64,000 nucleotides of DNA from Chryseobacterium sp. StRB126 (GCF_000829375.1 NZ_AP014624.1:3100001-3164000), one strand, 5' to 3'; positions 8,943-18,655 are shown, counted from the first letter of the stretch. Notes: generated by a model from the sequence alone, not told the origin. Program-made: numbers and translations.

Positions 8943-9401
8943 TTACGATTCGATTTTTAATCCATCAATACTAAGTACATTACTACTTAAGTTCATATAC
9001 ATACCATTATAATCCCCCGTTGTCTGTTCAGTCATTACATCCATTACTGCTGATTTGAATTCAATTTTTCGGGGTGGCAATTTTCCATAGGTATCTGTTA
9101 TTGTAATCTGACCATCCAATCCATTTTTATTTTGGGTAAATGCTCTTAAAAGTGGAATATCCTGCTTCTCAAAATCCAATGATAAATAAAATGCCTTTAC
9201 ATCATTAGATTTATTCTCAGCAGTTAACAGCGTTTTATTATAAGAAATTGTATAAGATTTGATAACAGAAACAAGCTGACTTTTCCCATCCTTTACGGTT
9301 ATTTCTATTTTCAATCGTTTTTCATCCGTCTGCTGAGAAAACAGCATTTTAATAGGAAGAAATAAAAGAATACAGATCAGAAATTTATATACAGTTTTCA
9401 T
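8943..9401 (-). CDS. Exported hypothetical protein
   Basis: 152 residues. The N-terminus MKTVYKFLICILLFLPIKMLFSQ is a clear SPI signal peptide, with cleavage expected after FSQ. The mature part (about 130 residues) alternates short beta strands, with no cysteine and no motif I recognise. It precedes the bactofilin-like gene (7334-8887) on the same strand by 55 bp and is divergent from the histidine kinase gene at 9619. Secreted or periplasmic; function unknown. Confidence 0.65.
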   Translation of the reverse strand: MKTVYKFLICILLFLPIKMLFSQQTDEKRLKIEITVKDGKSQLVSVIKSYTISYNKTLLTAENKSNDVKAFYLSLDFEKQDIPLLRAFTQNKNGLDGQITITDTYGKLPPRKIEFKSAVMDVMTEQTTGDYNGMYMNLSSNVLSIDGLKIES

Positions 9402-9618
9402 GGCTATTGCATTTATATTCTATGCAAGATTAAATATTCGGAGCTACTTCCGCCAGCATCAATTGGTATTTATACATTTTGAATTGGTATTCTGTAAAAA
9501 ACATGCTGCAATTTGCCTTATTGGGTTTAAATATTCCCTTAAAATCAGCATTTTAAACCCATTGCTATTTTGTCAGTCCTTCCACAATTTATAAATTAGC
9601 CCGACGTATCCATATAAT

Positions 9619-11628
9619 ATGATCAAGAAAAAAAACAATATAACCCAACTTCTATTTTGCTTTCTATTTTACTGGATATCATTGAGTCTTATAAAAGCAC
9701 AACAAATTTCTCCTATAGAACGGGAAGTCAGTGTAGGCTATTCCAAGAGGTTTACGGATTCATCTGCAAGCCTCAAAATGCAGATGGCTGCTCTTCAGGC
9801 CTCTCATAAAAATGGAAATAAAGAGGATGAAGCCATTTGTAATGCCTATCTTGCTTTAACCCATAAGCGCCTTCTTCATCTCAAGGAATTCATGAAGTAT
9901 GCGGAAACATCTTATGATATTGCCAACTCCATAAAAAGTAACCGTGCAAAAGCTTTTGCCAATACTGCGATGGGCTATCTTAAATCATATACAGATGATA
10001 AGTCACAAGCCTTAACGTTCTTCCTCAAGGCTTATGCTTTATTCAATATGATGCAAAGTTATGATCAGTCAGCAAAACTCGGAGCAGATATTTCTTATCT
10101 TTTCTCCCCCGATTCTCCTGAAAAAGTAAAAAAATATGCTGATGAAGGACTTTCATTTGCTGAAAAATCCGGTAATCCTGAAAGTATTCTTCATGCAAGG
10201 CTTGCTGTAGGGAGTTATCTTTCTGACCTTGTTGCTGCAGGAGAAACAAACCGATGGCAGGAGGCTGTTTCTTTTTTTAATCAAACGATCATGTTTATAG
10301 AAAAAAACGAAGCAAAAATAGACAGTAAAAGTAATATCGGCGTGGCTTATATCAATCTTGCTGCTTTATATATGAACGGCCCCAAGCCCATAGATGAACA
10401 AGCATTTTTATCGGCCTTGGAGAAAGCATTAATCATTGGAAAACAATATGGAATAAAAAGCGTATACCGAAGCTCAATGGGATTACGCGGACAGTATTAT
10501 GTATCAAAAGGAGAATACAGAACTGCCGAAAATCTTTTTAAAGAAGGAATCTCCTATCAGCAGAACCTTCCCTACAAAGACAATTATCTTTTGGCAGCAT
10601 TTTATGACTGCCTGAAAAATATTGCTGTAGAAGAAAAAGACTACAAAGCCTATTATGAGTATGATACATTTTTTATCAAGTATAATAAATTAAAGTATGA
10701 CGAATCTACTCAACAGATTCTTCAGAATGCTGATGCCAAATATGAGTCGGAAAAGAAAATGGCGCGTATTCAACAGTTGGAACAGGAAAATAAACTTCAG
10801 AAGAAGAATCAGTTATTAGGATACGGAATCTCCGCGGTTTTACTCATAGGGCTTGTCTTTATGTATCGGTCTTATTATTTCCGCCAGCGCTATCATCAGA
10901 AAAGAGAAGATTTTCTTCAGCAGCAACAGACCAATAATGAGCTTAAAATGGAACTGCTTGAAAAGGAAACCCTTGAAAATCTTGCAGAAAAGCTATCTCT
11001 TGAAAGGCGATTGCTTCAATCACAGATGGATCCTCATTTTATATTCAATGCATTAGGAAATATCCAGGGAATGATCCTTAGAAAAGATACGGATCTTGCT
11101 GTACTCTATCTTGGAAAATTTGCTAAGCTCAGCCGCCGAGTATTGGAACAATCCCGTATGGAAACCATTACTCTTGAAGAAGAAATACAAACTCTGGAAA
11201 ATTATATTGAACTTCAGCAACTGCGTTTAAATCAAAGTTTTGATTATCAGATAGCATTGGCTAGCTCTGTTGATGAGCAACTTCATATTCCACCACTTTT
11301 GATACAACCCTTTATTGAAAATGCAATTGAGCACGGACTTAAACCTTTGGAAGCATTCCAAAAAGGGATGTTATTAATTAGTTTCGAAGAAGAACAGGAA
11401 GAAAATCTCCTTATCTGTACCATTAAAGACAATGGAATCGGACTTACAGCTTCCAGAAAACAGAAAACAGATGATTCTCATCGTTCCCTTTCCACCAAGA
11501 TTACCGATGAAAGACTGTTCCTTATGCTTAAAGATAATTCTCAGGCAAAACTTGAAGTCAGAGAACTGACACTTGATCACGATGGGCAACAAGGTTGTAT
11601 GGTAACATTATATATTCCTATATTGTAA
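9619..11628 (+). CDS. LytS-type sensor histidine kinase with TPR sensor region
   Basis: 669 residues. Signal peptide at about 10-29; helical TPR-type repeats to about 375; a coiled coil (about 372-395); one transmembrane helix near 395-415; a second coiled coil; then the His_kinase (PF06580) domain with phospho-accepting H473 in QMDPHFIFNALGNIQ, and an ATPase domain with the N-box 'QPFIENAIEHGLKP' and the DNGIGL motif. The TPRs lie in the periplasm and probably sense a protein or peptide. It pairs with the LytTR regulator starting 3 bp downstream. Such pairs are very common in Flavobacteriia; the signal is unknown. Confidence 0.9.
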   Translation: MIKKKNNITQLLFCFLFYWISLSLIKAQQISPIEREVSVGYSKRFTDSSASLKMQMAALQASHKNGNKEDEAICNAYLALTHKRLLHLKEFMKYAETSYDIANSIKSNRAKAFANTAMGYLKSYTDDKSQALTFFLKAYALFNMMQSYDQSAKLGADISYLFSPDSPEKVKKYADEGLSFAEKSGNPESILHARLAVGSYLSDLVAAGETNRWQEAVSFFNQTIMFIEKNEAKIDSKSNIGVAYINLAALYMNGPKPIDEQAFLSALEKALIIGKQYGIKSVYRSSMGLRGQYYVSKGEYRTAENLFKEGISYQQNLPYKDNYLLAAFYDCLKNIAVEEKDYKAYYEYDTFFIKYNKLKYDESTQQILQNADAKYESEKKMARIQQLEQENKLQKKNQLLGYGISAVLLIGLVFMYRSYYFRQRYHQKREDFLQQQQTNNELKMELLEKETLENLAEKLSLERRLLQSQMDPHFIFNALGNIQGMILRKDTDLAVLYLGKFAKLSRRVLEQSRMETITLEEEIQTLENYIELQQLRLNQSFDYQIALASSVDEQLHIPPLLIQPFIENAIEHGLKPLEAFQKGMLLISFEEEQEENLLICTIKDNGIGLTASRKQKTDDSHRSLSTKITDERLFLMLKDNSQAKLEVRELTLDHDGQQGCMVTLYIPIL

Positions 11629-11631
11629 AGT

Positions 11632-12369
11632 ATGTATAAAGCAATAATCATAGAAGACGAATACCACTTGCGGGAAGCATTGTCTATTATGCTGGAGATG
11701 ATGGCTCCGGATAAAGTACAAATCATTGGCTATGCCGAAAGTGCTGATGAAGCGGCAAAACTTATTGACAGACTTCAGCCGGATCTTGTATTCATGGATA
11801 TCATGTTAAAAAATGGAACCGGTTTTGATGTTCTGCATCAGATTTCTTACCGAAAGTTTCACTTAATTTTTACAACAGCCTATGAAGAATATGCCATTAG
11901 GGCGTTTAAGTTCAGTGCTTTGGATTACTTGTTAAAACCTATTGATGCTGAAGAGCTTAAAACAGCTGTTGATAGAATTCCAAACTTAAAAGAACGTTTT
12001 CTTGAAGAAAAACAGGTGAGTGAACTTAGTTACAATATGAACAAAGCACCACAAAGAATTATTCTTCCTACTCAGGAGGCTATGCACGTAGTGAAGATCA
12101 ACCAGATCATGCATTGTGAAACATCCGGCTCCTATACTACATTCTATCTGAATGATGGAAAGAAAATCATGATTTCCAAACCTCTTAAAAATTACGAAAG
12201 TATTCTTCTTCCTCCTGATTTCTTTCGGGTACACCAGTCTTACCTGATCAATACCAATTATATCGTGAGTTATTCCAGAGAAGGAATGATTGAAATGGAA
12301 AACGGAGTCAGTATCCCGATATCCAGAGCTAAAAAAGAAGCTTTCTTCAAGCTTATGAAGGAAGAATAA
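11632..12369 (+). CDS. LytTR-family response regulator
   Basis: 245 residues. Receiver domain at 1-120 with IIEDE at 6-10, phosphoacceptor Asp in DLVFMDIML (about residue 56), the conserved Thr-Ala in FTTAYEEYA, and the Lys in YLLKPI. The LytTR DNA-binding domain (about 140-245) shows 'IMHCETSGSYTTFYL' and 'FRVHQSYLIN', both standard for the family. It forms a two-gene unit with the kinase ending at 11628. Targets are unknown; the genes immediately downstream (DUF4870 and bactofilin-like) are candidates. Confidence 0.92.
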   Translation: MYKAIIIEDEYHLREALSIMLEMMAPDKVQIIGYAESADEAAKLIDRLQPDLVFMDIMLKNGTGFDVLHQISYRKFHLIFTTAYEEYAIRAFKFSALDYLLKPIDAEELKTAVDRIPNLKERFLEEKQVSELSYNMNKAPQRIILPTQEAMHVVKINQIMHCETSGSYTTFYLNDGKKIMISKPLKNYESILLPPDFFRVHQSYLINTNYIVSYSREGMIEMENGVSIPISRAKKEAFFKLMKEE

Positions 12370-12489
12370 AATCGCAGAAATATAATTTCCGGTCAGGACC
12401 TACTGAATACCAATTCAAAGTGGCAATTGGTCAATCAACTGTTGATGGATATAGGTCAGCGTTCTACTTTTGACGGAAAATATTTCAAT

Positions 12490-12819
12490 ATGAACAGTAA
12501 AACTATTTCTATTTTAAGCTATGTAACCATTATTGGCTGGATTATCGCCTATATTAAAAGTAAAGATTTAACCGTTAAAAATGATCTCGCCAATTATCAT
12601 CTTGAACAAGGGCTGGGCTTCTTTCTGTTAACCGTTGTTGTGAATATTATTCTTTCAATAACAATTCCTATTCTTCCTGTATTATCTTTTCTGAATTATA
12701 TAGGATTGCTCTTATTGATTTTATGGGTATTCGGAATCATCAATGCTGCTAATGAACAGAAAAAACCCATTCCGGTGGTAGGAAAAATGTTTGAGAATAA
12801 ATTCGGTTTTCTGGCATAG
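12490..12819 (+). CDS. Small DUF4870-like membrane protein
   Basis: 109 residues from the ATG at 12490; a start at 12427 would add 21 unusual residues and is less likely. Three hydrophobic segments: 'ISILSYVTIIGWIIAYI', 'LGFFLLTVVVNIILSITIPILPVL' and 'LNYIGLLLLILWVFGIINA'. The spacing and the 'YHLEQGLGFF' loop match the DUF4870 group of small integral membrane proteins found across Bacteroidetes. No catalytic residues are seen; role unknown. Confidence 0.7.
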   Translation: MNSKTISILSYVTIIGWIIAYIKSKDLTVKNDLANYHLEQGLGFFLLTVVVNIILSITIPILPVLSFLNYIGLLLLILWVFGIINAANEQKKPIPVVGKMFENKFGFLA

Positions 12820-12891
12820 CAAAACTTATCTTCCTATATTGCATCTATCTATTTCTATAAGGAATAAGTAGGTGCAATATTGCTAAATTTC

Positions 12892-13632
12892 ATGAAAGAA
12901 TTACAACAACTCACAAAGGATCAGTTATATATCTATCTTAAAAATCAATCAGAAAATTTTTATTCTACTGTTACTTCAGCTCTAGATTTCACTTTGTTTG
13001 GAGATCATTCTTTAGATGAAGATGACCTTTCTGATTTCCTAGAAATGCTGGATCCGGAAACTGCAGAAAAGGTAAAAGCAGCTTCTTCGCAACCGGATGA
13101 AGATGATATACCTACAATTATTCTTGCAGAACATGAAGGTTCAACCTTTCTTGATTTAGTCACTGAGGATGGTGAAGGATACAAAGTAATTCTGTTTGAT
13201 AAAGACATTAACCTTCCCGGAAACCTTTTTGTTGAAGACTATGTTGTTCTTATTGTTATGGGAAATATACAGGCAAAAAATATAATTGTTAACGGTTCAC
13301 TCTACTGTACAGGAAACCTTTCCTGTGATGTATTGTTTGGAGCATCGGGCAATGATAATGAAACTTATTTTGAGGGAAATATATCTTCAGTTCTTATTGC
13401 AGAAAACGGGCATTACACTGTTGCTGAAGGAAATATACATTCCCAATACCTAATAAGTCTCCATAATGAAATTGAAGGAAAATCAGGACGAAATATTGAA
13501 AAAACAATATTGGATGGATCCAATGAAGCAGAAGTTTTAAACCCTGAAATCCTAGATGAAAACGGATATTTTGAAGAAGATTCTTTTCTCAATTTCATCA
13601 ATAATAATCCACCCGATGCTATATTTAAATAA
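12892..13632 (+). CDS. Bactofilin-like polymer-forming protein, distant paralogue of 7334-8887
   Basis: 246 residues from the ATG at 12892 (an upstream TTG at 12880 is less likely). Residues about 1-60 are acidic and helical. Residues about 105-195 carry the beta-helix pattern 'LPGNLFVEDYVVLIVMGNIQAKNIIVNGSLYCTGNLSCDVLFGA' and 'FEGNISSVLIAENGHYTVAEGNIHS', similar in order and spacing to the protein at 7334-8887. No signal peptide. A structural role at the membrane or in a cytosolic assembly is plausible but unproven. The coding end abuts the tandem repeat array. Confidence 0.6.
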   Translation: MKELQQLTKDQLYIYLKNQSENFYSTVTSALDFTLFGDHSLDEDDLSDFLEMLDPETAEKVKAASSQPDEDDIPTIILAEHEGSTFLDLVTEDGEGYKVILFDKDINLPGNLFVEDYVVLIVMGNIQAKNIIVNGSLYCTGNLSCDVLFGASGNDNETYFEGNISSVLIAENGHYTVAEGNIHSQYLISLHNEIEGKSGRNIEKTILDGSNEAEVLNPEILDENGYFEEDSFLNFINNNPPDAIFK

Positions 13633-14869
13633 TTTTTAAACGCAAAGTTCTAATAATTATAACCCTTTATTTTAGGAAGCAAAGAGGAACCACTTTGTCA
13701 CCAAAGAAGCCGTATGGATAACGCACGCTTAGAAAGAATCAATGAAATTGATTCCATACTTTGCTGCCTTAAAACATAAACGGTTTACATCAAAAACCTT
13801 TGCGTCTAAAAAATATCTCACTGCATTTTATCTGCGAGATCTACAGGAGAGAAACCATTTTAATGAAGTAGTAGAAATACATTTTTAAACGCAAAGTTTT
13901 AAGGATTCTAATGCTTTACTTTAGCAAGCAAAGAAGAGCGACTTTGTCGCCGAAGAAGCTGTATGGATAACGCACGCTTAGAAAGAATCAATGAAATTGA
14001 TTCCACACTTTGCTGCCTTAAAACATAAACGGTATGCATCATAAAGCTTTGCATAAAAAATATCTCACTGCATTTTATCTGCGAAATCTGTGACATCTGC
14101 GGGAGAAAATACATTTTAATAAAACACTGTAAAGAGCTTAGGAATACATTTTTAAAACGCAAAGTTTTAAGGATTTCAATGTCTTATTTAGGAAGCAAAG
14201 AAGAGCGACTTTGTCGCCGAAGAAGCTGTATGGAAACGTTCGCTTAGAAAGAATCAATGAAATTGATTCCACACTTTGCTGCCTTAAAACATAAACGCTA
14301 TGCATCATAAACCTTTGCGTCTAAAAAATATCTCACTGCATTTTATCTGTGAGATCTACAGGAAAAAAACATTTTAATGAAGTACTAGAAATACATTTTT
14401 AAACGCAAAGTTTTAAGGATTCTAATGTCTTATTTAGCAAGCAAAGAAGAGCGACTTTGTCGCCGAAGAAGCTGTATGGAAACGTTCGCTTAGAAAGAAT
14501 CAATGAAATTGATTCCACACTTTGCTGCCTTAAAACATAAACGCTATGCATCATAAACCTTTGCGTCTAAAAAATATCTCACTGCATTTTATCTGTGAGA
14601 TCTACAGGAGAGAAACCATTTTAATGAAGTAGTAGAAATACATTTTTAAACGCAAAGTTTTAAGGATTCTAATGCTTTACTTTAGCAAGCAAAGAAGAGC
14701 GACTTTGTCGCCGAAGAAGCTGTATGGATAACGCACGCTTAGAAAGAATCAATGAAATTGATTCCACACTTTGCTGCCTTAAAACATAAACGGTATGCAT
14801 CATAAACCTTTGCGTCTAAAAATATCTCCTTGCATTTTATCTGCGAAATCTGTGACATCTGCGGGAGAA
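13633..14869. repeat. Five tandem copies of a ~250-bp unit
   Basis: Copies begin with TTTTTAAACGCAAAGTT (or a variant) at 13633, 13882, 14149, 14396 and 14643; unit lengths are 249, 267, 247, 247 and about 227 bp. Each unit has imperfect inverted ends (AAACGCAAAG near the start, CTTTGCGTCTAAAA about 180 bp later), an internal palindrome AATCAATGAAATTGATT, and a hairpin GCGACTTTGTCGC. Two tail types alternate: 'gagatctacagga' (copies 1, 3, 4) and 'gaaatctgtgacatctgcgg' (copies 2, 5). Copies 3 and 4 share GGAAACGTTCGC where the others have GGATAACGCACGC. No credible gene lies here. Confidence 0.9.
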
Positions 14870-14961
14870 TAATCCTAAGAGAAAAACAGCAGGTATAGAT
14901 AACATTATTTAGACCTGTTTATAATCAGAGCAAAAAATTTTTTTCTCAAAAAACTTTAGAA

Positions 14962-14969
14962 TAACTTTG
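14962..14969 (+). promoter_or_regulatory. Bacteroidetes -7 promoter box of the radical SAM gene
   Basis: TAACTTTG matches TAnnTTTG exactly and lies only 13 bp before the TTG start at 14983. The transcript would have a very short leader of about 5-8 bases. Confidence 0.6.
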
Positions 14970-14982
14970 CAAAAAATTTCTG

Positions 14983-17178
14983 TTGAAAGACCTGCTTCTT
15001 ATTACCCCGCCTTTTACCCAACTTAACACTCCTTACCCGGCAACAGCTTACATTAAAGGATTTTTAAATACTAAAAATATTTCCAGTTATCAGATGGACT
15101 TGGGAATAGATGTTATTTTGGAGTTATTTTCAAAAGGTGGATTACAAAAGGTTTTCAGTAAAGAAATTGATCTTCAGAGTGCCTCTGAAAATACTCAGAG
15201 AATTTATGCTTTAAGAGAAGAATATTTAAAAACTATAGATCAGGTAATTCCCTTTTTACAAGGAAAAAGCCCAACGCTGGCGAGACAGATCTGCAGTATG
15301 AACTTTCTACCGGAAGCTTCCCGTTTCAACCAATTGGATGATATGGAATTTGCATTCGGAAATATGGGTTTACAGGATAAAGCCAAACATTTGGTTACTT
15401 TATATCTGGAGGATATTTCAGATTACATTGTTGAAAATATTGATTCTGATTTCGGTTTCAGCCGATACGCCGAGCGCTTGGGGAAAAGTGCCAATTCGTT
15501 TGATGAACTGTATTCAAAATTATCCGACCAACAAACATTTATTGATGATTTTACTTTAACTATTCTTCAAGAAAAAATAGAATCTGTACAGCCTAAATTG
15601 GTTTGTTTTTCGATTCCTTTTCCAGGGAACTTATATTCTGCTTTCAGATGTGCTCAGTTGATAAAGAAAAATTTCCCGAACATTAAAATTGCAATGGGTG
15701 GCGGCTTTCCTAACACTGAGTTAAGAGAGATCAAGGATCAGAGAGTCTTTGAGTTTTTTGATTTTATAACATTGGATGATGGTGAGCTTCCTCTTGAACT
15801 TCTATGTGAGAATATTCTTCATCCTGGGCAAAATGGAGAATCTCAGTACAAAAGAACTTTTTTACTTGAAAATCAAGAAGTTGTTTATAAGAATAATTCA
15901 AAGAGACACGATTTTAAGCAGGCAGATATAGGTACTCCGGATTATACGGATTTAAAACTGGATCAATATATCTCAGTCATTGAAATTGCCAACCCAATGC
16001 ATAGTTTATGGAGCGATGGAAGATGGAATAAATTAACCATGGCTCACGGATGCTATTGGGGAAAATGTACATTCTGCGATATTTCTCTGGATTACATTAA
16101 AATCTACGAACCTATCTCCGCCAAAATTCTGGTAGACAGAATGGAGGAACTCATTAAAACTACAGGTGAAACCGGTTTCCACTTTGTAGATGAAGCAGCA
16201 CCACCTGCTTTGATGAGAGAGGTTGCCCTTGAAATTCTTCGAAGAAATCTTGTAGTTACCTGGTGGACCAATATTCGTTTTGAAAAAAGCTTCACCCGTG
16301 ATTTATGTTATTTATTAAAGCTTTCAGGTTGTGTCGCTGTTTCCGGCGGATTGGAAGTGGCCAGTGATCGTTTATTAAAATTAATTGATAAAGGAATTTC
16401 TGTGGAACAGGTTGCAAAAGTAACAAGAAATTTTACGGAAGCCGGAATTATGATCCATGCTTATCTGATGTATGGCTACCCAACGCAAACCATCCAGGAA
16501 ACGATTGATTCTATGGAAATGGTTCGTCAGTTATTTGAAATGGGAATTCTACAAAGTGGCTTTTGGCATCAGTTCGCAATGACCGCCCATTCACCTGTTG
16601 GATTAAACCCAGAAGAGTTTGGAGTTACCCCAATTAAGCAGGAAATTCTATTTGCTAATAATGATATTGATTTTACAGACAAAACTGGAATCAATCATGA
16701 TAAATTCAGTTCAGGCTTAAAAAAATCTTTGTTCAACTATATGCATGGAATTAATTTTGACCTTCCCCTTCAGGAGTGGTTTGATTTTAAAATTCCAAGA
16801 ACGACTATTCACCCCGATTATATTCATGACAGCTTATTGGAAGATGAAGATTTTAAATTTAAAGGAAATTCAAAAATTGTTTTTTTAACCAAAAACGTAA
16901 TTGCTGAGAATCGCGTAAAAAATAAAAAGAAATATTCTGGTACATATACGCTTCTTACATTCCACCTAAAAACCAATATTGTTAAGGTTGAAATGGAACA
17001 GGACAAAGCAGAATGGCTGATGGATATTTTGAATGAACATTCTATCGATAATCAGAAAAAAACTACAGCTCAGCAACTTAAGAATCAGTTTGAGGAAAAT
17101 TTAGAAGATTTTGAATTATTCTGGTTCTCAAAACCCATGCAGCAACTAAAGGAAAATGGGGTGATTTTGAGTTTGTAA
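14983..17178 (+). CDS. B12-binding-domain radical SAM protein
   Basis: 731 residues starting at a TTG (MKDLLLITPPF...), chosen because it begins the typical 'LLITPPF' N-terminus and no ATG lies near. Residues about 195-285 look like the cobalamin-binding Rossmann region ('KLVCFSIPFPGNLYSAFRCAQLIK', 'KIAMGGGFPNTELREI'). The radical SAM core starts with CYWGKCTFC (about 353-361), a CX4CX2C spacing rather than the common CX3CX2C. Further core motifs are 'FHFVDEAAPP' and 'SGGLEVASDRLL'. The C-terminal 200 residues are unassigned. Substrate unknown; no peptide or biosynthetic partner gene is adjacent. Confidence 0.82.
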   Translation: MKDLLLITPPFTQLNTPYPATAYIKGFLNTKNISSYQMDLGIDVILELFSKGGLQKVFSKEIDLQSASENTQRIYALREEYLKTIDQVIPFLQGKSPTLARQICSMNFLPEASRFNQLDDMEFAFGNMGLQDKAKHLVTLYLEDISDYIVENIDSDFGFSRYAERLGKSANSFDELYSKLSDQQTFIDDFTLTILQEKIESVQPKLVCFSIPFPGNLYSAFRCAQLIKKNFPNIKIAMGGGFPNTELREIKDQRVFEFFDFITLDDGELPLELLCENILHPGQNGESQYKRTFLLENQEVVYKNNSKRHDFKQADIGTPDYTDLKLDQYISVIEIANPMHSLWSDGRWNKLTMAHGCYWGKCTFCDISLDYIKIYEPISAKILVDRMEELIKTTGETGFHFVDEAAPPALMREVALEILRRNLVVTWWTNIRFEKSFTRDLCYLLKLSGCVAVSGGLEVASDRLLKLIDKGISVEQVAKVTRNFTEAGIMIHAYLMYGYPTQTIQETIDSMEMVRQLFEMGILQSGFWHQFAMTAHSPVGLNPEEFGVTPIKQEILFANNDIDFTDKTGINHDKFSSGLKKSLFNYMHGINFDLPLQEWFDFKIPRTTIHPDYIHDSLLEDEDFKFKGNSKIVFLTKNVIAENRVKNKKKYSGTYTLLTFHLKTNIVKVEMEQDKAEWLMDILNEHSIDNQKKTTAQQLKNQFEENLEDFELFWFSKPMQQLKENGVILSL

Positions 17179-17250
17179 AATTGTTCAGATTTTTATCAGG
17201 GATTTTTAAATTAATAGAATTTGCTACATTTTATAAGATAAATAAGTTTT

Positions 17251-17718
17251 GGCTAAAGCCAATGGAAATTTATGTTTTTATTGTAAAACAGGCTAAAGCC
17301 CATTTCTATTGATTTTTCATATACTCTCGCCAATACAATTTAATATAATAATACCAAATTGGAAATCGTAAGGACGCTGTTTTTGGAATATCTAAGTGCT
17401 TTTAAGGCGCAAATTGTATCCTGCCCGGCTTTAACTGATAACACGATTGTTTTTATTTATAAGAACAATACCACTAATGTTCACACAATTATCCCCAAGC
17501 ATCTGTGTAAATTTGCGAAATCTGTGGGAAATAAAACTCTTACGAATTTAGTTGATAACATAGAGTGTTTAGATTCTTTCGGAATGGCAGAATAGGGATC
17601 AGAAAAAATCTCCCACGGATTTCACGGATTTCGCAGATAAAAATTATAAGATTTTATACAGCTAAAAAGAGAAATTCGTGCATTCGTAGCAAAAAATATA
17701 TGCCACGAATGTACAAAT
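17251..17718. repeat. Intergenic region with several dispersed repeat types
   Basis: The 17179-17803 gap has no convincing gene. It holds GGCTAAAGCC palindromes at 17251-17260 and 17291-17300; an inverted pair of the 'tctgcgaaatctgtggga' type at 17500-17531 and 17608-17640; and an inverted pair ATTCGTGCATTCGTAGC / GCCACGAATGTACAAAT at 17674-17690 and 17702-17718. Related sequence recurs in the tandem array tails and at 23586-23657. Confidence 0.75.
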
Positions 17719-17756
17719 AAAATAAGCAGGAGCTTATAAAATGATGTGGATAAAAT

Positions 17757-17785
17757 AAAACCTCAGAATTATTTTCTGAGGTTTT
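17757..17785 (-). terminator. Rho-independent terminator
   Basis: CCTCAGAA (17761-17768) pairs with TTCTGAGG (17774-17781), flanked by A and T runs. It lies 19 bp after the end of the exported-protein gene at 17804-18622. Confidence 0.8.
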
Positions 17786-17803
17786 ATTTACTTTTAGCAG
17801 GTT

Positions 17804-18622
17804 TTAATTAGGAATGTCTTTTGTAACAGGTCCTACAGTTACTTTTTCCTGAACTTTAATAAAATTTGGATCCATAATGGCCATACGTTCTGCAAGAGCT
17901 TTATAGGTTGGATACTTTAAAATTGAAGCTCTTCCGGACATTTCTTTGAAAAGAGTGAAAGATTTTCCGCCAGCGGTTTTCAGCTGCTTTGTAGTCGTAA
18001 TATATTTACCAATGAATTTGCTTTTTGCATCATAGATCTCAATATCAATAAAGCTTTTTTCCATGATTTTATCATCTGAACCAAAGCTGACTGGTAAATT
18101 GGTGAAATACCCCACAGGAACTCCATTGCTGAGGATCTCTCCTACTTTATTCACTTCAAGATTCATTTTATCGATCTTTTTTCTGATCGTATAAGCATCC
18201 TTGGTTTTGTTATCCAGTTTTCTTTTAGGAACATTTGAAAACAGTTCATCCAAAGTTTTCACATTGATTCCTTTATTATCAATGATCTTAAAATCTTTCA
18301 CAGAAGTATAAACCGCTGATCTTTCTTCTCCGGAAAATGCTGAAGGTGAAGAATAATCTACCTCGATGGTTTTATCTCTGTTATACACTCTATTGATCTG
18401 AATATAGCTGTCTCTAACAGAGTCTACAATACTTTTATCAATAAATTTTATGGTGTATAAAGGTGTTTCTTTTAAGTCCATGAAAGTGTACTCATTGGAC
18501 TTGTTGGAGATTTTAGCCACCGGGATCCCGTCTAAATTGATAATTCCTCTTTTGGTTTTAATATTCTGGGCGTTGAGGAAAGTACCCAAAATTGTAAAGA
18601 ATATGATTATATTTTTCTTCAT
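17804..18622 (-). CDS. Exported hypothetical protein
   Basis: 272 residues. The signal peptide MKKNIIIFFTILGTFLNAQ is typical of secreted flavobacterial proteins, with cleavage before N20. The mature part is rich in lysine and beta strand, without cysteines and without a motif I recognise; 'KVGEILSNGVPVGYFTNLPVSF' near residue 160 is its most regular segment. It follows the atpD-atpC unit on the same strand but is separated by a terminator at 18656-18686, so it is probably transcribed on its own. Function unknown. Confidence 0.65.
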   Translation of the reverse strand: MKKNIIIFFTILGTFLNAQNIKTKRGIINLDGIPVAKISNKSNEYTFMDLKETPLYTIKFIDKSIVDSVRDSYIQINRVYNRDKTIEVDYSSPSAFSGEERSAVYTSVKDFKIIDNKGINVKTLDELFSNVPKRKLDNKTKDAYTIRKKIDKMNLEVNKVGEILSNGVPVGYFTNLPVSFGSDDKIMEKSFIDIEIYDAKSKFIGKYITTTKQLKTAGGKSFTLFKEMSGRASILKYPTYKALAERMAIMDPNFIKVQEKVTVGPVTKDIPN

Positions 18623-18655
18623 AGAATCAGATTTTTACATGAATTGAAATAAAAT

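Noticed and set aside
9400..9594. Plus-strand frame of 64 codons before the histidine kinase
   Set aside because: It overlaps the start of the exported protein gene on the other strand and has no family-like sequence; probably leader and promoter DNA.
13908..14162. Minus-strand frame of 84 codons within the tandem array
   Set aside because: It lies wholly in repeated non-coding units, and its frame is not kept in the other copies.
13633..14869. CRISPR array
   Set aside because: Units are about 250 bp and the whole unit is repeated; there are no short direct repeats with unique spacers and no cas genes nearby.
17359..17595. Plus-strand frame of 78 codons
   Set aside because: It covers dispersed repeat copies and has no homologous look, no ribosome site and no signal; judged chance.
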